Shown here: piece by piece, positions 22,250-33,792 of the stretch | How the letters are laid out: every line of letters starts with the position of its first letter | How positions within the stretch are numbered: position 1 is the first letter of the stretch | Assembly: GCA_014529385.2 (NCBI GenBank) | Contig: CM043948.1 | Location: forward strand, 25,292,451-25,356,450 | DNA length: 64,000 nucleotides | Direction: 5' to 3' | DNA from: Adiantum capillus-veneris | Lineage: Eukaryota > Streptophyta > Polypodiopsida > Polypodiales > Pteridaceae | Made by a program: the position numbers and the translations under genes | Notes under the pieces: generated by a model | What the model saw: only the letters and a program-made list of their open reading frames with translations | Databases searched by the model: none | What the model was told of the DNA's origin: nothing

Positions 22250-23583
22250 GGTAATGCATCATGAGGCTCTTTTTCAACATCAATGGGTGGCATGGAAGGC
22301 TGAAATCTGATTGTTTCCTTGTCAGCATCAGATTTTGTAGCATTCTTAAGCAATTTTGCCTCATTGAACACTACATCTCGGCTGCGTATTACTTTTCTAA
22401 ACCAGTGGTAACCACACTCTATAGCCCATTTCACCTTCTTCCCCATAACCTAGGAAGACTCTTTTACTCGACTTCGTATCAAGCTTTGTTCTCAAGTCAT
22501 TGCGTACATGAACAAAAGCTTCACAACCAAATACTCTCAAATGATCATAAGAGGCAGGTTTGCCAAACCAAACCTCCTCTGGAATGTCATTTTTCAACGT
22601 ACTATTAGGAGAGCGATTGCAAATATGAACTGCAATTTCAATGCCTCCCCCCAAAACTCTTGGGAAAGATTAGTGATAGACAACATGTAACGCACTCTCG
22701 CATAAAGTACGATTATACCTTTCAACCACACCATTAGAAGACGGATTATAAGGGACTGTCAACTCCCTTTTAATCCCATTTTCATCACAAAAACGTTGAA
22801 ATTCAACAGATACATACTCTCCTCCATTATCAGATTTGAGACATTTAAGCTTACTAGCTTAGTACTCTTTTGCGTAGTGAGAACAGCATGAAACTTCTTA
22901 AAAGCATTAAAAGTCTCACTCTTACTTTTCAACGAATGCACCCATCCTTTCCTAGAATGTAACAAAATACAATGCACCACCAAAAGACTTAACAAGCATA
23001 GTGCATACATCGGAGTGAATCAGATCAAGAGGATTAGCTTTGCGAGAGACACCAGAGTAATAAGAAGATTTATTTTGCTTTCCATAAAGACAATCATTAC
23101 AAAAATCCAAGTTTTTCCCTTTTACATCAACCCTCTTCAGAGAGAAAAGCACATCAATACCCTTTTGGCTCATATGGTCAAGTCTCTTATGCCACAATCC
23201 CGTGTGTGAAGCAACTCTAGCAACAGCAAGAAACTTGACAGGCAAAGCTTTGCATCGAAGATAGTACAAAGTACCTCTTTTAGACCCTTTTGCAACAAGC
23301 ATAGAGCCCTTAAGCAACTTCCATGAACCCCAACAAAAATGGTCGTATAACCATGTGCATCCAACTGGCCAACGGATAGCAGACTTTTCTTAATGCCTGG
23401 TACAAACCTAACATCATTCAGCACAAGCTCTTGCCCATTGTTAAGAGCCAAATGCATAGTACCCATTCCCTCAATATTGCAAGCAAAATTATCACCAAGG
23501 TACACCTTGCCATAATTGCAAGCAACATATGTAGCAAAACACTCCAAAGATGGAGTCACATGGAATGAAGCACCAGAATCCAC
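22250..23583 (-). pseudogene. Copia element C: protease and integrase
   Basis: The minus strand encodes, in order: aspartic protease MDSGASFHVTP (D-S-G intact) with SVGQLDAHGY; the pre-integrase zinc finger LWHKRLDHMSQKGI ... CNDCLYGKQ; the integrase start NPLDLIHSDVC; NGIKRELTVPYNPSSNGVVERYNR in another frame; and the C-terminal block PEEVWFGKPASYDHLRVFGCEAFVHV with RVFLGYGEEGEMGYR. Several frameshifts and stops separate these blocks (frames change near 23320, 22980 and 22660). The order protease-integrase-RT is diagnostic of Ty1/copia. It continues at 1693 after the X insertion. Confidence 0.92.
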
Positions 23584-24539
23584 TATCCAAGACTAGGATA
23601 GGCCACATTAACACTAAATAATGCATCAATGACATCTTTCTTCGAGATAAGCATGTCTTCTGCATTAGTTATCAACAAATCTGAGAGACATGCCGCAACC
23701 AAAATTTCCTCAACGTCTGACAACTCCTCAATGACCACACTAGAGGATACATTTGCATTCTCAGCATCCCTGGAGGAATCACCTGCTGATTTTTCCCCTT
23801 TCTTCTCATCTTTCTTCTTCTTATCTTGCGTTTCCTTCTTCCTTTCCTGCTCTTTCTTCAAATTCCTGCAATCGGGTTTCTTGTGACCCTTTCTGCTATA
23901 TTGATAACAAGTGACATCCTTATCTTTTGTCTTCCTCTTACTTCTATTTTGAGTCCTGTTGTCCGCATCACGCTTTTGATTTCTACCTCTTGCATTGTAG
24001 GCAGAACTGCCACCTTCCCCACTAGACTTGCATCTAATCTCTTCATTGAAAATAGACCCTCTCACACCGTCATAAGTGAGGGTGGCACTGTTGCTCGAGG
24101 AGACAACCAAAGTTTCCCAAGTATCTGGCAATGTCATAAGCAAGAAAATAGCTTTCAGCTTATCATCGAATTGTTGAAGCCCACTGTCCTGCAACTGACT
24201 CAACACACCTGTAAAAGCACTCAAATGCTCAGACGCTAACTTCGAGTCATCAAGCTGCATATTCACCAACTTTCGCATCAAATGCAACTGGTTCACAGGC
24301 GTTGTGTTTTCATAATTGGACTTTAGCTTTTGCCATATTGCATAAGCAGAGTCCAAACGCTTGATGTCCGCAAAATGTCATCATTGATAGCCATTTTGAT
24401 GTAGGCCATACCTTCTTATTTAACCTGGCCCACTCTTCGTCAGACAAACCTTGCGGCTTATTCTCTTCCAATGCATCTTCACAATCCTTTAAGAAAAGGA
24501 TACCTTGCATGCGTTCTTGCCAAAGGTTGAAGCCTTGAC
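23584..24539 (-). pseudogene. Copia element C: Gag, main part
   Basis: Reads GFNLWQERMQGILFLKDCEDALEENKPQGLSDEEWARLNKK, then the typical copia Gag helices (QLHLMRKLVNMQLDDS, LTLPDTWETLV-like MTLPDTWETLVVSS). The zinc knuckle is degenerate: C-Y-Q-Y-S-R-K-G-H-x4-C, with the second Cys replaced by Tyr. A Lys/Glu-rich tail follows, then the protease. A frameshift lies near 24356. The N-terminal 22 residues are split off at 25704-25769 by a solo LTR. Confidence 0.9.
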
Positions 24540-25703
24540 TGTCACGTGACACATCCCAACCCTATGTGTCCATGGACAAGCTACACCACAGCAGGGTTTA
24601 GTCAATCCAGTCAAGTCTAGATTAGCAGTGATCTGGCACTTTTGTGAGTCTATTCGTAGACCGTGCATGCCTAGTCACTTAGCATAGATGCATATCCTCC
24701 GGTTGCACACAGCGTGATCATCGGAATTCCCATCAGAATCCATTAGCATCAGTTAGGGGAATTTTCCAATGCATTTAGCCTATTTTCCTATTTATTGGGA
24801 TTTTCGATTATTATTTTTAAGTGACTTTCCAACAAAAATAGGTAGGGCAATTTTGCTAAGTTAATATATAAGCAAACCCAAGTTAGCAATTTCTGGCAGA
24901 AGAGGCAACAGGAGCTTCCCGCTCAACAGGCAACTTCTCAGCAGTACCCCCTCACCATCAAGATCCATCGCCATCCTTGCCTAGCCTTGGCGTTTTCCTA
25001 CCACATCAGATCCCCCCGCATTGTCCCCCTTGCATGATCGCCTAGAGTGCCAATTCAGCCAGCGTTTTCTTTGCAGAATCGCCACAGCTTCAGCAGCGTT
25101 CTCCTTCCCAAAAACGCCAGCCTAACAGAGCAGATTTTCAGCGTTTTGTTTTCAGCCAATCAGCGTTTTTTATCTGCAGTTCAGCCCCTTGAAGAACGCA
25201 GATTTTCAGCCTCAGACTCCGTAGCAGATTCCCCCCAAGTTGGTAGCAGATGCTCCCCCATTTTCAGCCATAAAAACGCAGCCAAAACAGTCATTTTCAG
25301 CCACCGAAACAGTCCCCGAATTCAGCGATTAGAAGATCCCAGATTTCAGCCATCAAGTCATCGTCGTCATCAACGTCGTGACTCGTCGTCATCGGCATAG
25401 TCCCATTGCATCAGTCCATTGCATTCGCATTGTACACCCTTGTGCAATCAAAGTAGACCACTCTCGCCGACGAGAGTTGGGCCTTCGGAGGAGGGTTTTA
25501 CAACCTCTCGGTGTCGTATCTCTTCTCTCTCCTTCTCTCAATCTCATTCACTTGCACGCACAATATCCACTCACTTTGTTCGCGATCATAGCACTCTCCA
25601 TAAGACGGAAAGCTCTCTCTTTCCCTAAGAACTAAAAGGAACCTTGAGCAATAAAGATCACTAATCTTGAGAAAATACAACATTCATTCCGCTGCACCTT
25701 AGA
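24540..25703 (+). repeat. Solo LTR of family X (plus), in copia C gag
   Basis: 1164 bp, TGTCACGTGACA to CACCTTAGA, flanked by TTGAC at 24535-24539 and 25704-25708. The TSD cuts the C Gag codons for FDGQGFNLW. No internal region is present, so it is a solo LTR left by LTR-LTR recombination. Hairpin CCACTCTCG...CGAGAGT at about 25458. Confidence 0.93.
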
Positions 25704-25769
25704 TTGACCATCGAACCGTTTGATTTCTATCAAACTTTTAGTGTCAGATGCGGAGGAGGAAGAAGCCAT
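25704..25769 (-). pseudogene. Copia element C: first codons of Gag
   Basis: The ATG at 25767-25769 on the minus strand encodes MASSSSASDTKSLIEIKRFDG, continuing as Q-G-F-N-L-W at 24539 once the solo LTR is removed. It matches the D Gag start at 220. Confidence 0.9.
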
Positions 25770-25851
25770 TTTAATTCAACCACAAGTGTGTATACAAGAG
25801 AGATGCAATAGGCTGAAAATTTCAGCAAATAGGAGCAACCACAAGACTTTA
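25770..25851 (-). other. Copia C leader, part next to gag
   Basis: 82 bp of untranslated leader between the Gag ATG and the second solo LTR. The leader resumes at 27041 after the TSD CTTTA. Confidence 0.75.
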
Positions 25852-27040
25852 TGTAAGGTGCAGCGGAATGAATGTTGTATTTTCTCAAGATTAGTGATCT
25901 ATATTTGCTCAAGGTTCCTTTTAGTTCTTAGGGAAGGAGAGAGCCTTCCGTCTTATGGAGAGTGCTATGATCACGAACAAAGTGAGTGGATATTGTGCGT
26001 GCAAGTGTATGAGACTGAGAGAAGGAGAGAGAAGAGATACGACACCCGAGAGGTTGTAAAACCCTCCTCCGAAGGCCCCACTCTCGTCGGCGAGAGTGGT
26101 CTACTTTTGATTGCACAAAGTGGTACAATGCATATGCAATGGACTGATGCAACTTGGACTATGCCAATGACGATGATGGTGATGACGACGACGACTTGAT
26201 GGCTGAAATCTGAAATCTTTTAATCACTGAATTTCGGGACTATTTCGGTGGCTGAAAATGACTGTTTTTGCTGCGTTTTTACGGGCTGAAAATGGGGGAT
26301 CTGCTGCAACCAATCTGGTGCGGTTCTGCTGCGATTCATCTGCTGAAAAACCTGCGTTTTTCAATGCTGAAATTCTGCGTTTTTGTTGCTGATATCGCTG
26401 GCTGAAAACGCTGAGGTCTGCAAGTGTGGCTGGCGTTTTTGGGCTGAAAATGCTGATGATGACTTGTAGCGTTTTTGGCTGAAAAACGCTAGGACTGCCC
26501 ACTGTTGGCGATGGTGTGAATCTGCAACTACTGGGGGTCTGGGAAGTGAAGGCAACCATGCAAGAGGTGGAAACGCCAGGAAGGGGAGGTTGGTCTAATG
26601 CTTGAAAACGCTAGGGGTGCTGAGGGGGGGGGTATTGCTAAGAAGTTGCCTGTTGAGCGGGAAGCTCCTGCTGCCTCTTATGCCAGAAAGTGCTGACTTG
26701 GGTTTGCTTATATATTAACTTAGCAAAATTGCCCTACCTACTTTTGTTGGAAAGTCACTTAAAAATAATAAGTGAAAATAACCAAAATTAGGGAAAATAG
26801 GCTAAATGCACTGGAAAATTCTCCTCGCCGAATCTGTTGGATTTTGAAGGGAATACTGATGATCATGCTGTGTGCAACCGGAGGATATGCATCTACACTA
26901 AGTGACTGGGCATGCACGGTCTACGAGTAGACTCACAAAAGTGCCAGATCACTGCTAATCTATACTTGACTGGACTGACGGGAACCCTGCTATGGTGTAG
27001 CTTGTCCACAGACACATAGGGTTGGATGTGTCACGTGACA
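25852..27040 (-). repeat. Solo LTR of family X (minus), in copia C leader
   Basis: 1189 bp in inverted orientation to the copy at 24540; TGTAAGGTGC at its plus-left end and GTCACGTGACA at 27040. TSD CTTTA at 25847-25851 and 27041-27045. Hairpin at about 26080-26101. With the copy at 24540 it makes a 1.16-kb inverted repeat with a 148-bp spacer. Confidence 0.93.
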
Positions 27041-27376
27041 CTTTACATACGATAGACCACAATAAAACTGTCCAAATCTGAAATTTCAGCTGAAATGTGC
27101 AATTTCAAGCACCTGTACTCAGCTTTTCGCTCAATTTCTCCCGACAAACATCAATACATGTGATCCCACAACTTTAGTACGCATTCGTATTGCTGTTTTG
27201 ACCTGTAATAACCTGTAAATCACCTGTTTTGACCTAAAGACAGCCTGTTTTGGTTGTTTCGGTGACCTTTTCAACCCCAAAAGCAAGGGGCTTCCCGATG
27301 GAAGCGAAATTGAACGCGGGAGAGCAAATTTAACTCGTTGTCCAGCGGATGCGCAGAGCTGCTTTGAAACCCTAGG
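27041..27376 (-). other. Copia C leader, part next to primer site
   Basis: Non-coding leader of C; no gene seen. Motifs such as CCTGTTTTGACC and CAGCCTGTTTT are shared with the D leader. Confidence 0.7.
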
Positions 27377-27388
27377 GCTTTGATACCA
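27377..27388 (-). promoter_or_regulatory. Primer-binding site of copia C
   Basis: Minus strand TGGTATCAAAGC, a one-base variant of the initiator-Met site, two bases from the LTR. Confidence 0.85.
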
Positions 27389-27390
27389 GT

Positions 27391-27501
27391 TGAAAGCGCG
27401 AAGCAAAAGGTACCGTTAGGTGCGTGTCGCGATGTAGTGCAAGTTTGGGGCAAGAAGCAGGAGGCGGAGTGCAACAGAGAGCTAGCACTAGAGATCGAAG
27501 C

Positions 27502-27566
<65 letters not shown>

Positions 27567-27737
27567 TCACGTTTATGGAAAAAACTCAATAAGTGAGTTT
27601 TGGGTTTTCCCACTTTTATTATAAGCGACTTTAAAAAAATGTTTCCAGGTTCAATATGAACCTGGACAATATTGAACCTGGATAGGACAAAGTATAAACA
27701 TGTACAAAAAGGGGTTATTTAGGCCCTTAACCCAATA
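27391..27737 (-). repeat. 5' LTR of copia C, with a (GA)n tract
   Basis: About 347 bp from TTGGG-type start at 27737 to CA at 27391. A (GA)n run of about 60 bp at 27502-27563 sits in its 3' part; it causes the repetitive RERERE and SLSLSL frames. It is related to the shorter LTR at 975-1264. Confidence 0.8.
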
Positions 27738-28532
27738 ACCATGTCTATGCATTGCCTTTCAAAAAGGATGTTGTTCGTCTAATCTTGGAGTGCTTTGTAT
27801 AGCGGCCTCCTAAAAACGCTATATCAAATTGTTGGATAAAGACTAATGCCTTGGAAGCATCTCAAAACCCTAAAAAGTATTCAAACTTTACTGCATGTCC
27901 ACTCTTTTTTAATTCCTTGGTCTTTTTTCCCTTGTCTTCGAGAAAATCATATTGATTGGCTCTATAAAAGTGCTTCCTTTTTTAGTAAAACGTATGGTCC
28001 CTTCGTCGTTTCTTACCCTTTCTATGCTCATCATTCGAATCAAAAGAGGATGAGCTGTCAGAAGAAGATGAGGACGAACTGGACAATCCTTCGAAACGTA
28101 TATGCTTCTTTTGTTTCCTTGCAGTCACAAAAGAGGATTTTCGGCCCAAGTAACCAGGGAAGTCAATTCCGTTCCCTTGTTGCGTTTCTTTAGCTGCTGC
28201 TTCTTTACCCCCAACAGTTGGTTGACTCGTCTTTCAACCACGTCCTCGAGTTCATCTTCAGTAAACATCCGTGGGACAGGAGGTTTCTTGAGGGTTGACT
28301 TTATCGGGGAATCGATGGCGTTCTGCCGATAGGTATGCACCTCGTCAATCGGGTGTTGAGTCAAAAATTTGGCATACTGGGGATCCTTTGCAAACTGAAG
28401 TATCTGCTTTGCACAATCATTACCCTGTTGTTGACGTTGCATCTCCATCAATGGATATGTTGTGTTGTCTCCTGTTTCCGAAGTGTCAGGAGGATTTGTT
28501 TGATTCTTGCAGGATTCGTCGTTTGAATCCAT
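27738..28532 (-). pseudogene. Gypsy element E: Gag N-terminal half
   Basis: ATG at 28530-28532 starts MDSNDESCKNQTNPPDTSE. The first 135 codons are open (acidic, Gln-rich, with KQILQFAKDPQYAKFLTQHP), then frameshifts. At 27850-27750 the capsid block ALVFIQQFDIAFLGGRYTK...TTSFLKGNA appears, the same block as in A and B Gag. It breaks at 27738 where copia C inserted; the remaining gag and pol should lie left of the window. It belongs to the chromovirus-like gypsy lineage but uses an initiator-Met primer. Confidence 0.85.
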
Positions 28533-28583
28533 GTGTGTCGTGGTAAGAGGATCGGATTTCTTGGTAGAAGAGAAATCGGTTGT

Positions 28584-28595
28584 GCTCTGATACCA
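28584..28595 (-). promoter_or_regulatory. Primer-binding site of gypsy E (initiator Met tRNA)
   Basis: Minus strand TGGTATCAGAGC, one base from the LTR at 28597. Confidence 0.92.
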
Positions 28596-28596
28596 C

Positions 28597-28904
28597 TGTC
28601 ACAAACTTGGGCACCCCAAGTCGAGAATCTGGCACGACACACGAGAGAATCGCTTAAAATACTTCACAACTATAAAAATTTAAGTCGACATAGCCTGACG
28701 TAGTTCCGTGCGCAAAGGTGTTGGCCCCAAAACCTGGCACCTCTTTCGATATTTCTTTATTACATTAATGCTTGAGCAAAGTACAACACCTGAGGGGTCC
28801 TTTTCTCTCAGACTCTACATCCAGATGCTCTGAAGAGTGAGGCCCCTTGGGCTTATTTATTCTTACAAGGGATGCCCCAAAAGCAGAGCCCTAGGAGCTT
28901 CTAA
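28597..28904 (-). repeat. 5' LTR of gypsy E, first part
   Basis: Starts TGTCACAAACTTGG on the plus strand. It carries AATAAAG and a variant of the shared box (ATATCGAAAGAGGTGCCAGG, minus strand) at 28723-28762. It is broken at TCTAA (28900-28904) by a fourth X LTR and resumes at 39529. Confidence 0.85.
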
Positions 28905-30076
28905 TGTAAGGTGCAACGGAAGTGAATGTTGAACTTTGCTCAAGATGAGTGCTCCGAACTGTGCTCAAGGTTCCTTTTGCTTATAGAAGGGAGAGCCTTC
29001 CGTGCCTTTAAGAAGAGAGTGCAAGTGATCACAAACAGAGTGGATAAACACTGTGAATGAAGGTGCTGAGACTGAGAGATAGAGAGAGAAGAATACGACA
29101 CCAAACAAGTTGTCAAACCCTCCTCCAAGGGCCCCACTCTCTATGGCGAGAGCGGTCTACTATTGATTGCACAAATCTCTACAATGCTTTGGACATGCCA
29201 ACAATGTCGACGATGACGAGACTGGCTGAAATCTGAAAATGCTAATGGCTGAAATCTGCAAATCTTTATCTACTGAATTCTGACTCTATGTCGGTGACTA
29301 TGTCGATGGCGACGATGCGACGACGACGCGCTGAAAAACTCAGATGCTGAAATCTGCATTTTCCGGGCTGAAACTGTAAATGCTCGTTGATCTGACCGTG
29401 TGGCGAGGATCTGCTACAGGAAGGTGAGATCTGCGAACTTTGAGACTTCTTCTGCAGTGTCTAGGTGCTGAAAACTAAAAACGCTGGTGCTCTTCTGGGA
29501 TCTGTCACGGTGAATCTGCAAAACGCTGGTTTGTCAGGCGGATGCAAAAACGCTAGGGCTGATTTGGGCTCTGCTGCAAAAACGCTATGGATCTACTGCT
29601 TCTGCTAATGCCAGGGCTGATCTGCAATGCACAACGCCAGGGCTGGTTCTGCCATGCAAAAACGATAGGCTTGGTTGTTGATGAAAACGCTAGGGGAGTC
29701 CTGTGGGGGAATCTTGCTGAGAAGGTGCCTGTTGGATGTCTGGTCCCTGCTACCTCTTCTGCCAAAAAGTGCTAGCGCTGGGTTTTCTTATATACTTGCT
29801 TGCTAAATTTGCCCTACCTAGTTCCCAACAAAAGTCACTTAAAAAACAATAAGTAAAGAATGGCTAAAATAGGGAAAATAGGTCTATGCACTGTAAAAAT
29901 GCTCCTGATGGGTTCTGATGGAAATCTGATGATCATGTTGTGTGCAACCAGAGGATATGCATCTATTCTAAGTGTCTGGACATGCACGGTCTGCGAACAG
30001 ACTCACAAAAGTGTCAGAACACTTCCTAATCTAACTGAACTGAACCCATGTCATGAAGTAGCTTGTCCACGTACAC
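28905..30076 (-). repeat. Family X solo LTR (minus), first part
   Basis: Matches the other X LTRs in inverse orientation from TGTAAGGTGCAAC; hairpin variant near 29138. It stops at TACAC (30072-30076), the TSD of element F, and its last 24 bp are found at 39505-39528. The TSD of the LTR itself is TCTAA (28900-28904 and 39529-39533). Confidence 0.9.
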
Positions 30077-30631
30077 TGTCACAAACGAGAGCGCATAACA
30101 ATATAAAATACATTCGGATAAATAGGATTTATCACTTATTACTTAAGCCAGAGGATATAGAGAGAAATAGATCGAGAGAGAGAGAGAGAGATAAAGTGAG
30201 AAGATCGACACAGTACTGGAGACCAGAAGATGGGCTGGTCCCCCCCGTAATAGTATCTTTATTACTGAGGAGAAGTCTATACAAGCACTTGAACCGAACG
30301 TATTACCACGTTCGTTCTAGAATAAGACTTGATGGTTCCTGGAAGCCTTAGCTTCCGATTCCTAGGGCAAAACCCTATTCCAAGGAACTTCCGTCCTGGT
30401 GGCCTTACAGATATTCCCGTTCTCAGTGTTCCCGTCATTACTTTAAATGACGCACTAGGAATACTCTGTACTCGGATGTCTCCAGTGAGAAAAGCCCTCT
30501 CACTTAAAATTCCAATAATTCATTTAGAATTATTTTTTCCTTGGTGTTCCAAGCGAGAAAACCCTCTCACTTATAAATCCAATAATTCATTTAGAATTAT
30601 TTTTCTGTAAGATAAAGCCAATTTAGCAACA
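30077..30631 (-). repeat. 3' LTR of element F
   Basis: 555 bp. The minus strand starts TGTTGCTAAATTGG next to the purine run AAGTGAGAGGGA (30632-30649). It contains (GA)n near 30173-30194 and a stem GGACCAG-(8)-CTGGTCT-like fold near 30218. Its part 30441-30631 recurs at 39310-39499. Confidence 0.8.
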
Positions 30632-33006
30632 TCCCTCTCACTTATAAACAGTTGTCCTCAAATGTAGAGGTCCAACTAAACTGCCGGGGAGAAACCGGAA
30701 AGATTCCAAATCTTGCTCAATGGTGAGTTGAGCTAGTCCTTTCTCAAAAGAGAACTTAAAAATTTAATTAAACAAAAATTCAATAATTCAATACTTACCT
30801 TACCGGTTCATGTCTTTCCTCTAGGACCTCGAGGATATCCTTCACCTTTCATTAAAGTTACGAGCCATGTAAGAATTCGTCATTCGCGTCTTTCCAATAG
30901 ATTGGAAGTTTCCTCATCCGAGAATCTTTTAACTCAATTCCACCTTCTCAATTCCGAGGAGAATAATCCTCCTAGAAATCAATCTAGGTCTATGTCCTTG
31001 CGCATGACCTTGCGCTATTAGTCCTGAGGATATTCAACCTCTTGTGTCCTCCCGCATAGGGCATGTCGAGAGCATTAAGCTCATGTGAATCGTCCTGTGG
31101 CAGACAAAGTGTGTCATCTTACCATAGTAAGTTCTTATTCCGGGCCTTTGCTTTGGGTAGGCCAATTGTTCTGATCCAAAGTTTCCTTATCCGAGACTCT
31201 ATTAACTTGATTCCGTCTTCTCAAATTCGAGAAGAATAATCTTCCTAGAAATCAATCTAGGTATCTGTCCTTGCGCATAATCCTGCGCTGTTAGTCCAGA
31301 GGGTATTAAACCTCTTGTGTCCTCCCACATAGGGAATGCCCAAGTCATAAGAGTATTAATTTCGATATCTTCCTTCACAAACAAGGTCTTCGATCACCTT
31401 AAAGAAGATTCTTGTTTCGGGCCGTCACTCAACGCAGGCGAGCGGTTCCAATCCGAAGATTCCTTGTGCACGACGGCACTTCCGTCCAATCTTTTCCTCA
31501 TGTAAGTTATTACCACTAGCAGTGTTCTCGTGACGCCTACTAGCGTCTCTTCCTTACAGAGGCCATCCTTGCAAGCATCTAGGATTCCTCGCAAAATCTT
31601 AGGCATATAAAATTCTAGCAATACCATTCTGTGAACATAAGTTCAAACTTGGCCCACTTGGATCTCAAGGATGTTCTCCCATATGTGGTTAAGGTAATTC
31701 TTACCATTTTGAAACGGTTGGCGAACTATATTCTTACGAACAGAATAGTTCGAATTTATTCCAGCAGCGTGTAAATGCTACTTGACCTGCTCATGGAGAA
31801 ACATATACCGCAACCAAAAGTTGCTACTGTAATAATAAAAAAGCACATAGCGTACTCAATAATCAACGACTATCAGAAAACCTCTTCTCTGTAGAGAATC
31901 CTTCTACCGAACACATCTAATTCTCATGTCGGAATATCCTTGCGCATAAAAAGGCGCTCAAGAGAGTATAACAAACTCTCGTCCAGTTCCTTGGCATAGG
32001 TCTACATCTTCGTGTGTTATCCATGTACCCAAAGGTGTACATAATTCTTAAGCTGTGTTAGAGTTTTCGTGAACCTGGGAAATTACCTTCCCTTCGTAAG
32101 ATCCTTACAGCGAAGACGCTCAACTTGACGATCCCTTGGCTCGATCTTAGAGCAAAACCTGCTCATTAAATAACTAGGATTTCAATCCTTGGATTCCTCG
32201 AGCACAGGCCGTAGTCGTCGCTTGTTCCTTCTCTCATAGAGAGAGTGTTCATTCATTTGTGCAAAAAGCACTACCATGTCCTCCCTGACCGGGTAGGGGG
32301 TGTGGGCTTAAAGAGTATTCAAGCTTAATGAAAGCTTTTCTTTGCTTGGAATCTCGGAATGGTTCCTTCCTTTCTGCCGTCCTACTCAGGGCATGGCATC
32401 CTTGCTACGCTTTTCCGACTCTGTTTCCAGAGTCCTGTTCCTGCAAAGTAACTCCGCTTTCTTGGACACGAAGTCCTTTCCTTAGGAATTTCAACTTCCG
32501 GATCACATCTTGAGAGTCTACCTCTCTTCAATCCGTGGATCTGCTTCCCGAACTTGGGTACGAAACCCTTGGGCTGATCTGGCTCTAGTTCCTCAGAGCA
32601 CTTTTATCCTGCAGAGGCTCATGCCTTCCTCTGCTCCTACTCCCTCACGAAGAGGAAGGACACCTGCAATCAAATACATAGAGATCATAACATAAAAATC
32701 GTACCTTCAAAGTCACGACGCTCGTAACGCAACTCGGTTCTCAAAAAAGCAATTCCCCGGAAGAGATCTCTGCATAGAAAATCCTCTCTTCCAATCCTAC
32801 ACACAAAAGAGGTGTGTTCTCGGGTTCCTTCTCGTAAATCAGCCCCGTCTACGACGTTTATGGGCTGAAAACAGAGAAAAACAGCAGCTTGTTGAGATGA
32901 AAACACACTCCGTAGGTACTTCTTCGCGAGGGAACTCGCGCACTGAGTCTTGATGACATCTGGTACACTGGGGGCAGCCATGGGCATCACCGGCAACGTC
33001 TTCTTT
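30632..33006 (-). other. Element F internal non-coding region
   Basis: About 2.4 kb with no recognisable gene. It starts with the polypurine tract (30632-30649). The block 31410-31960 (GGGCCGTC, CTATATTCTTACGAACAGAATAG) recurs at 38720-39305. Short duplicates such as CTTGTGTCCTCC...CATAGGG occur at 31040 and 31318. A 102-codon minus frame at 32685-32996 has no recognised match. Confidence 0.55.
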
Positions 33007-33094
33007 TGTCACAAGGCAGGCACCACGTGCCAATAGAAAAGAACAAACTGAACAGACTTTTAGCACTTCAATAACAACTGTTCAATAACAACTG

Positions 33095-33129
<35 letters not shown>

Positions 33130-33792
33130 GACACGCGACACGGAGTGGCGAAATTCCACCCCAGAGAGTATTGGCCCCAAACCTTGGCGCCCCTTTCGGT
33201 ATTTCTTTATATTACTACTGATTCGCAAAGTACAACAGCCGGGGAGCACCTCCTCTGCAATCTGCGCGCTGAAGAGTGCCAGAGAGGGCCCCCAAGGCTC
33301 ATATTTAAAGGCCCAAAGCCTAAAAGCATCAAATATGAAAAGTTGACCCCAAAAAATCACTTTTCTAAAATTTCGGGATTTCCCTAAAAATCCGCCGCGA
33401 ATTCCGGGACATCCGTACAGGTGCCACATCATCATATTTTGATTTGCAAAGTCTTTTGAGTGTGTTCTGCTTTATTTTTAATGCCTTTATGCCACTTGGG
33501 ACCCCATCGGACGGGATCCCCATAAGTTGGTAGGACTTCTTCTTCTGTTGCTTGTTCTTCTTAGGGTTTCTAGAATTAGGGTTTGCAGGTTTTAGGGTTA
33601 GGGTTTCAACAGTTAGGGTTTCTGGCAAAAATTAGGGTTAGGGTTTCTGCTCTCATCTGTAAGTTGGCTCCATTCTTTAGGCTTTGACACGTCAGCAATT
33701 TGTTACATCTTTACGGCTGAAATCTGCAGCAGCATCTCTTCCTTGCAAAGATTGGTCTTCCCTTACCGGGTAGGGAGTGTTGGTTTGTTACA
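33007..33792 (-). repeat. 3' LTR of element G
   Basis: 786 bp, TGTCACAAGGC to GGTTTGTTACA on the plus strand. It has (GA)n at 33100-33128, the shared box at 33173-33212, and a degenerate TTAGGG/TTTAGGG tract at 33560-33650. Confidence 0.92.

Noticed and set aside
22261-22608. 115-codon plus frame opposite copia C integrase
   Set aside because: Antisense shadow of the integrase region, which has clear protein homology on the minus strand.
27271-27570. Ser/Leu repeat frame on minus strand
   Set aside because: Product of the (GA)n tract in the C LTR.
32685-32996. 103-codon minus frame in element F as a gene
   Set aside because: No homology to gag or pol, not next to the primer site, and directly beside the G insertion; support too weak.
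33555-33650. True telomeric array
   Set aside because: Words are spaced and degenerate, occur in both G LTRs, and lie in the middle of a chromosome-like nest, so this is LTR sequence and not a chromosome end.
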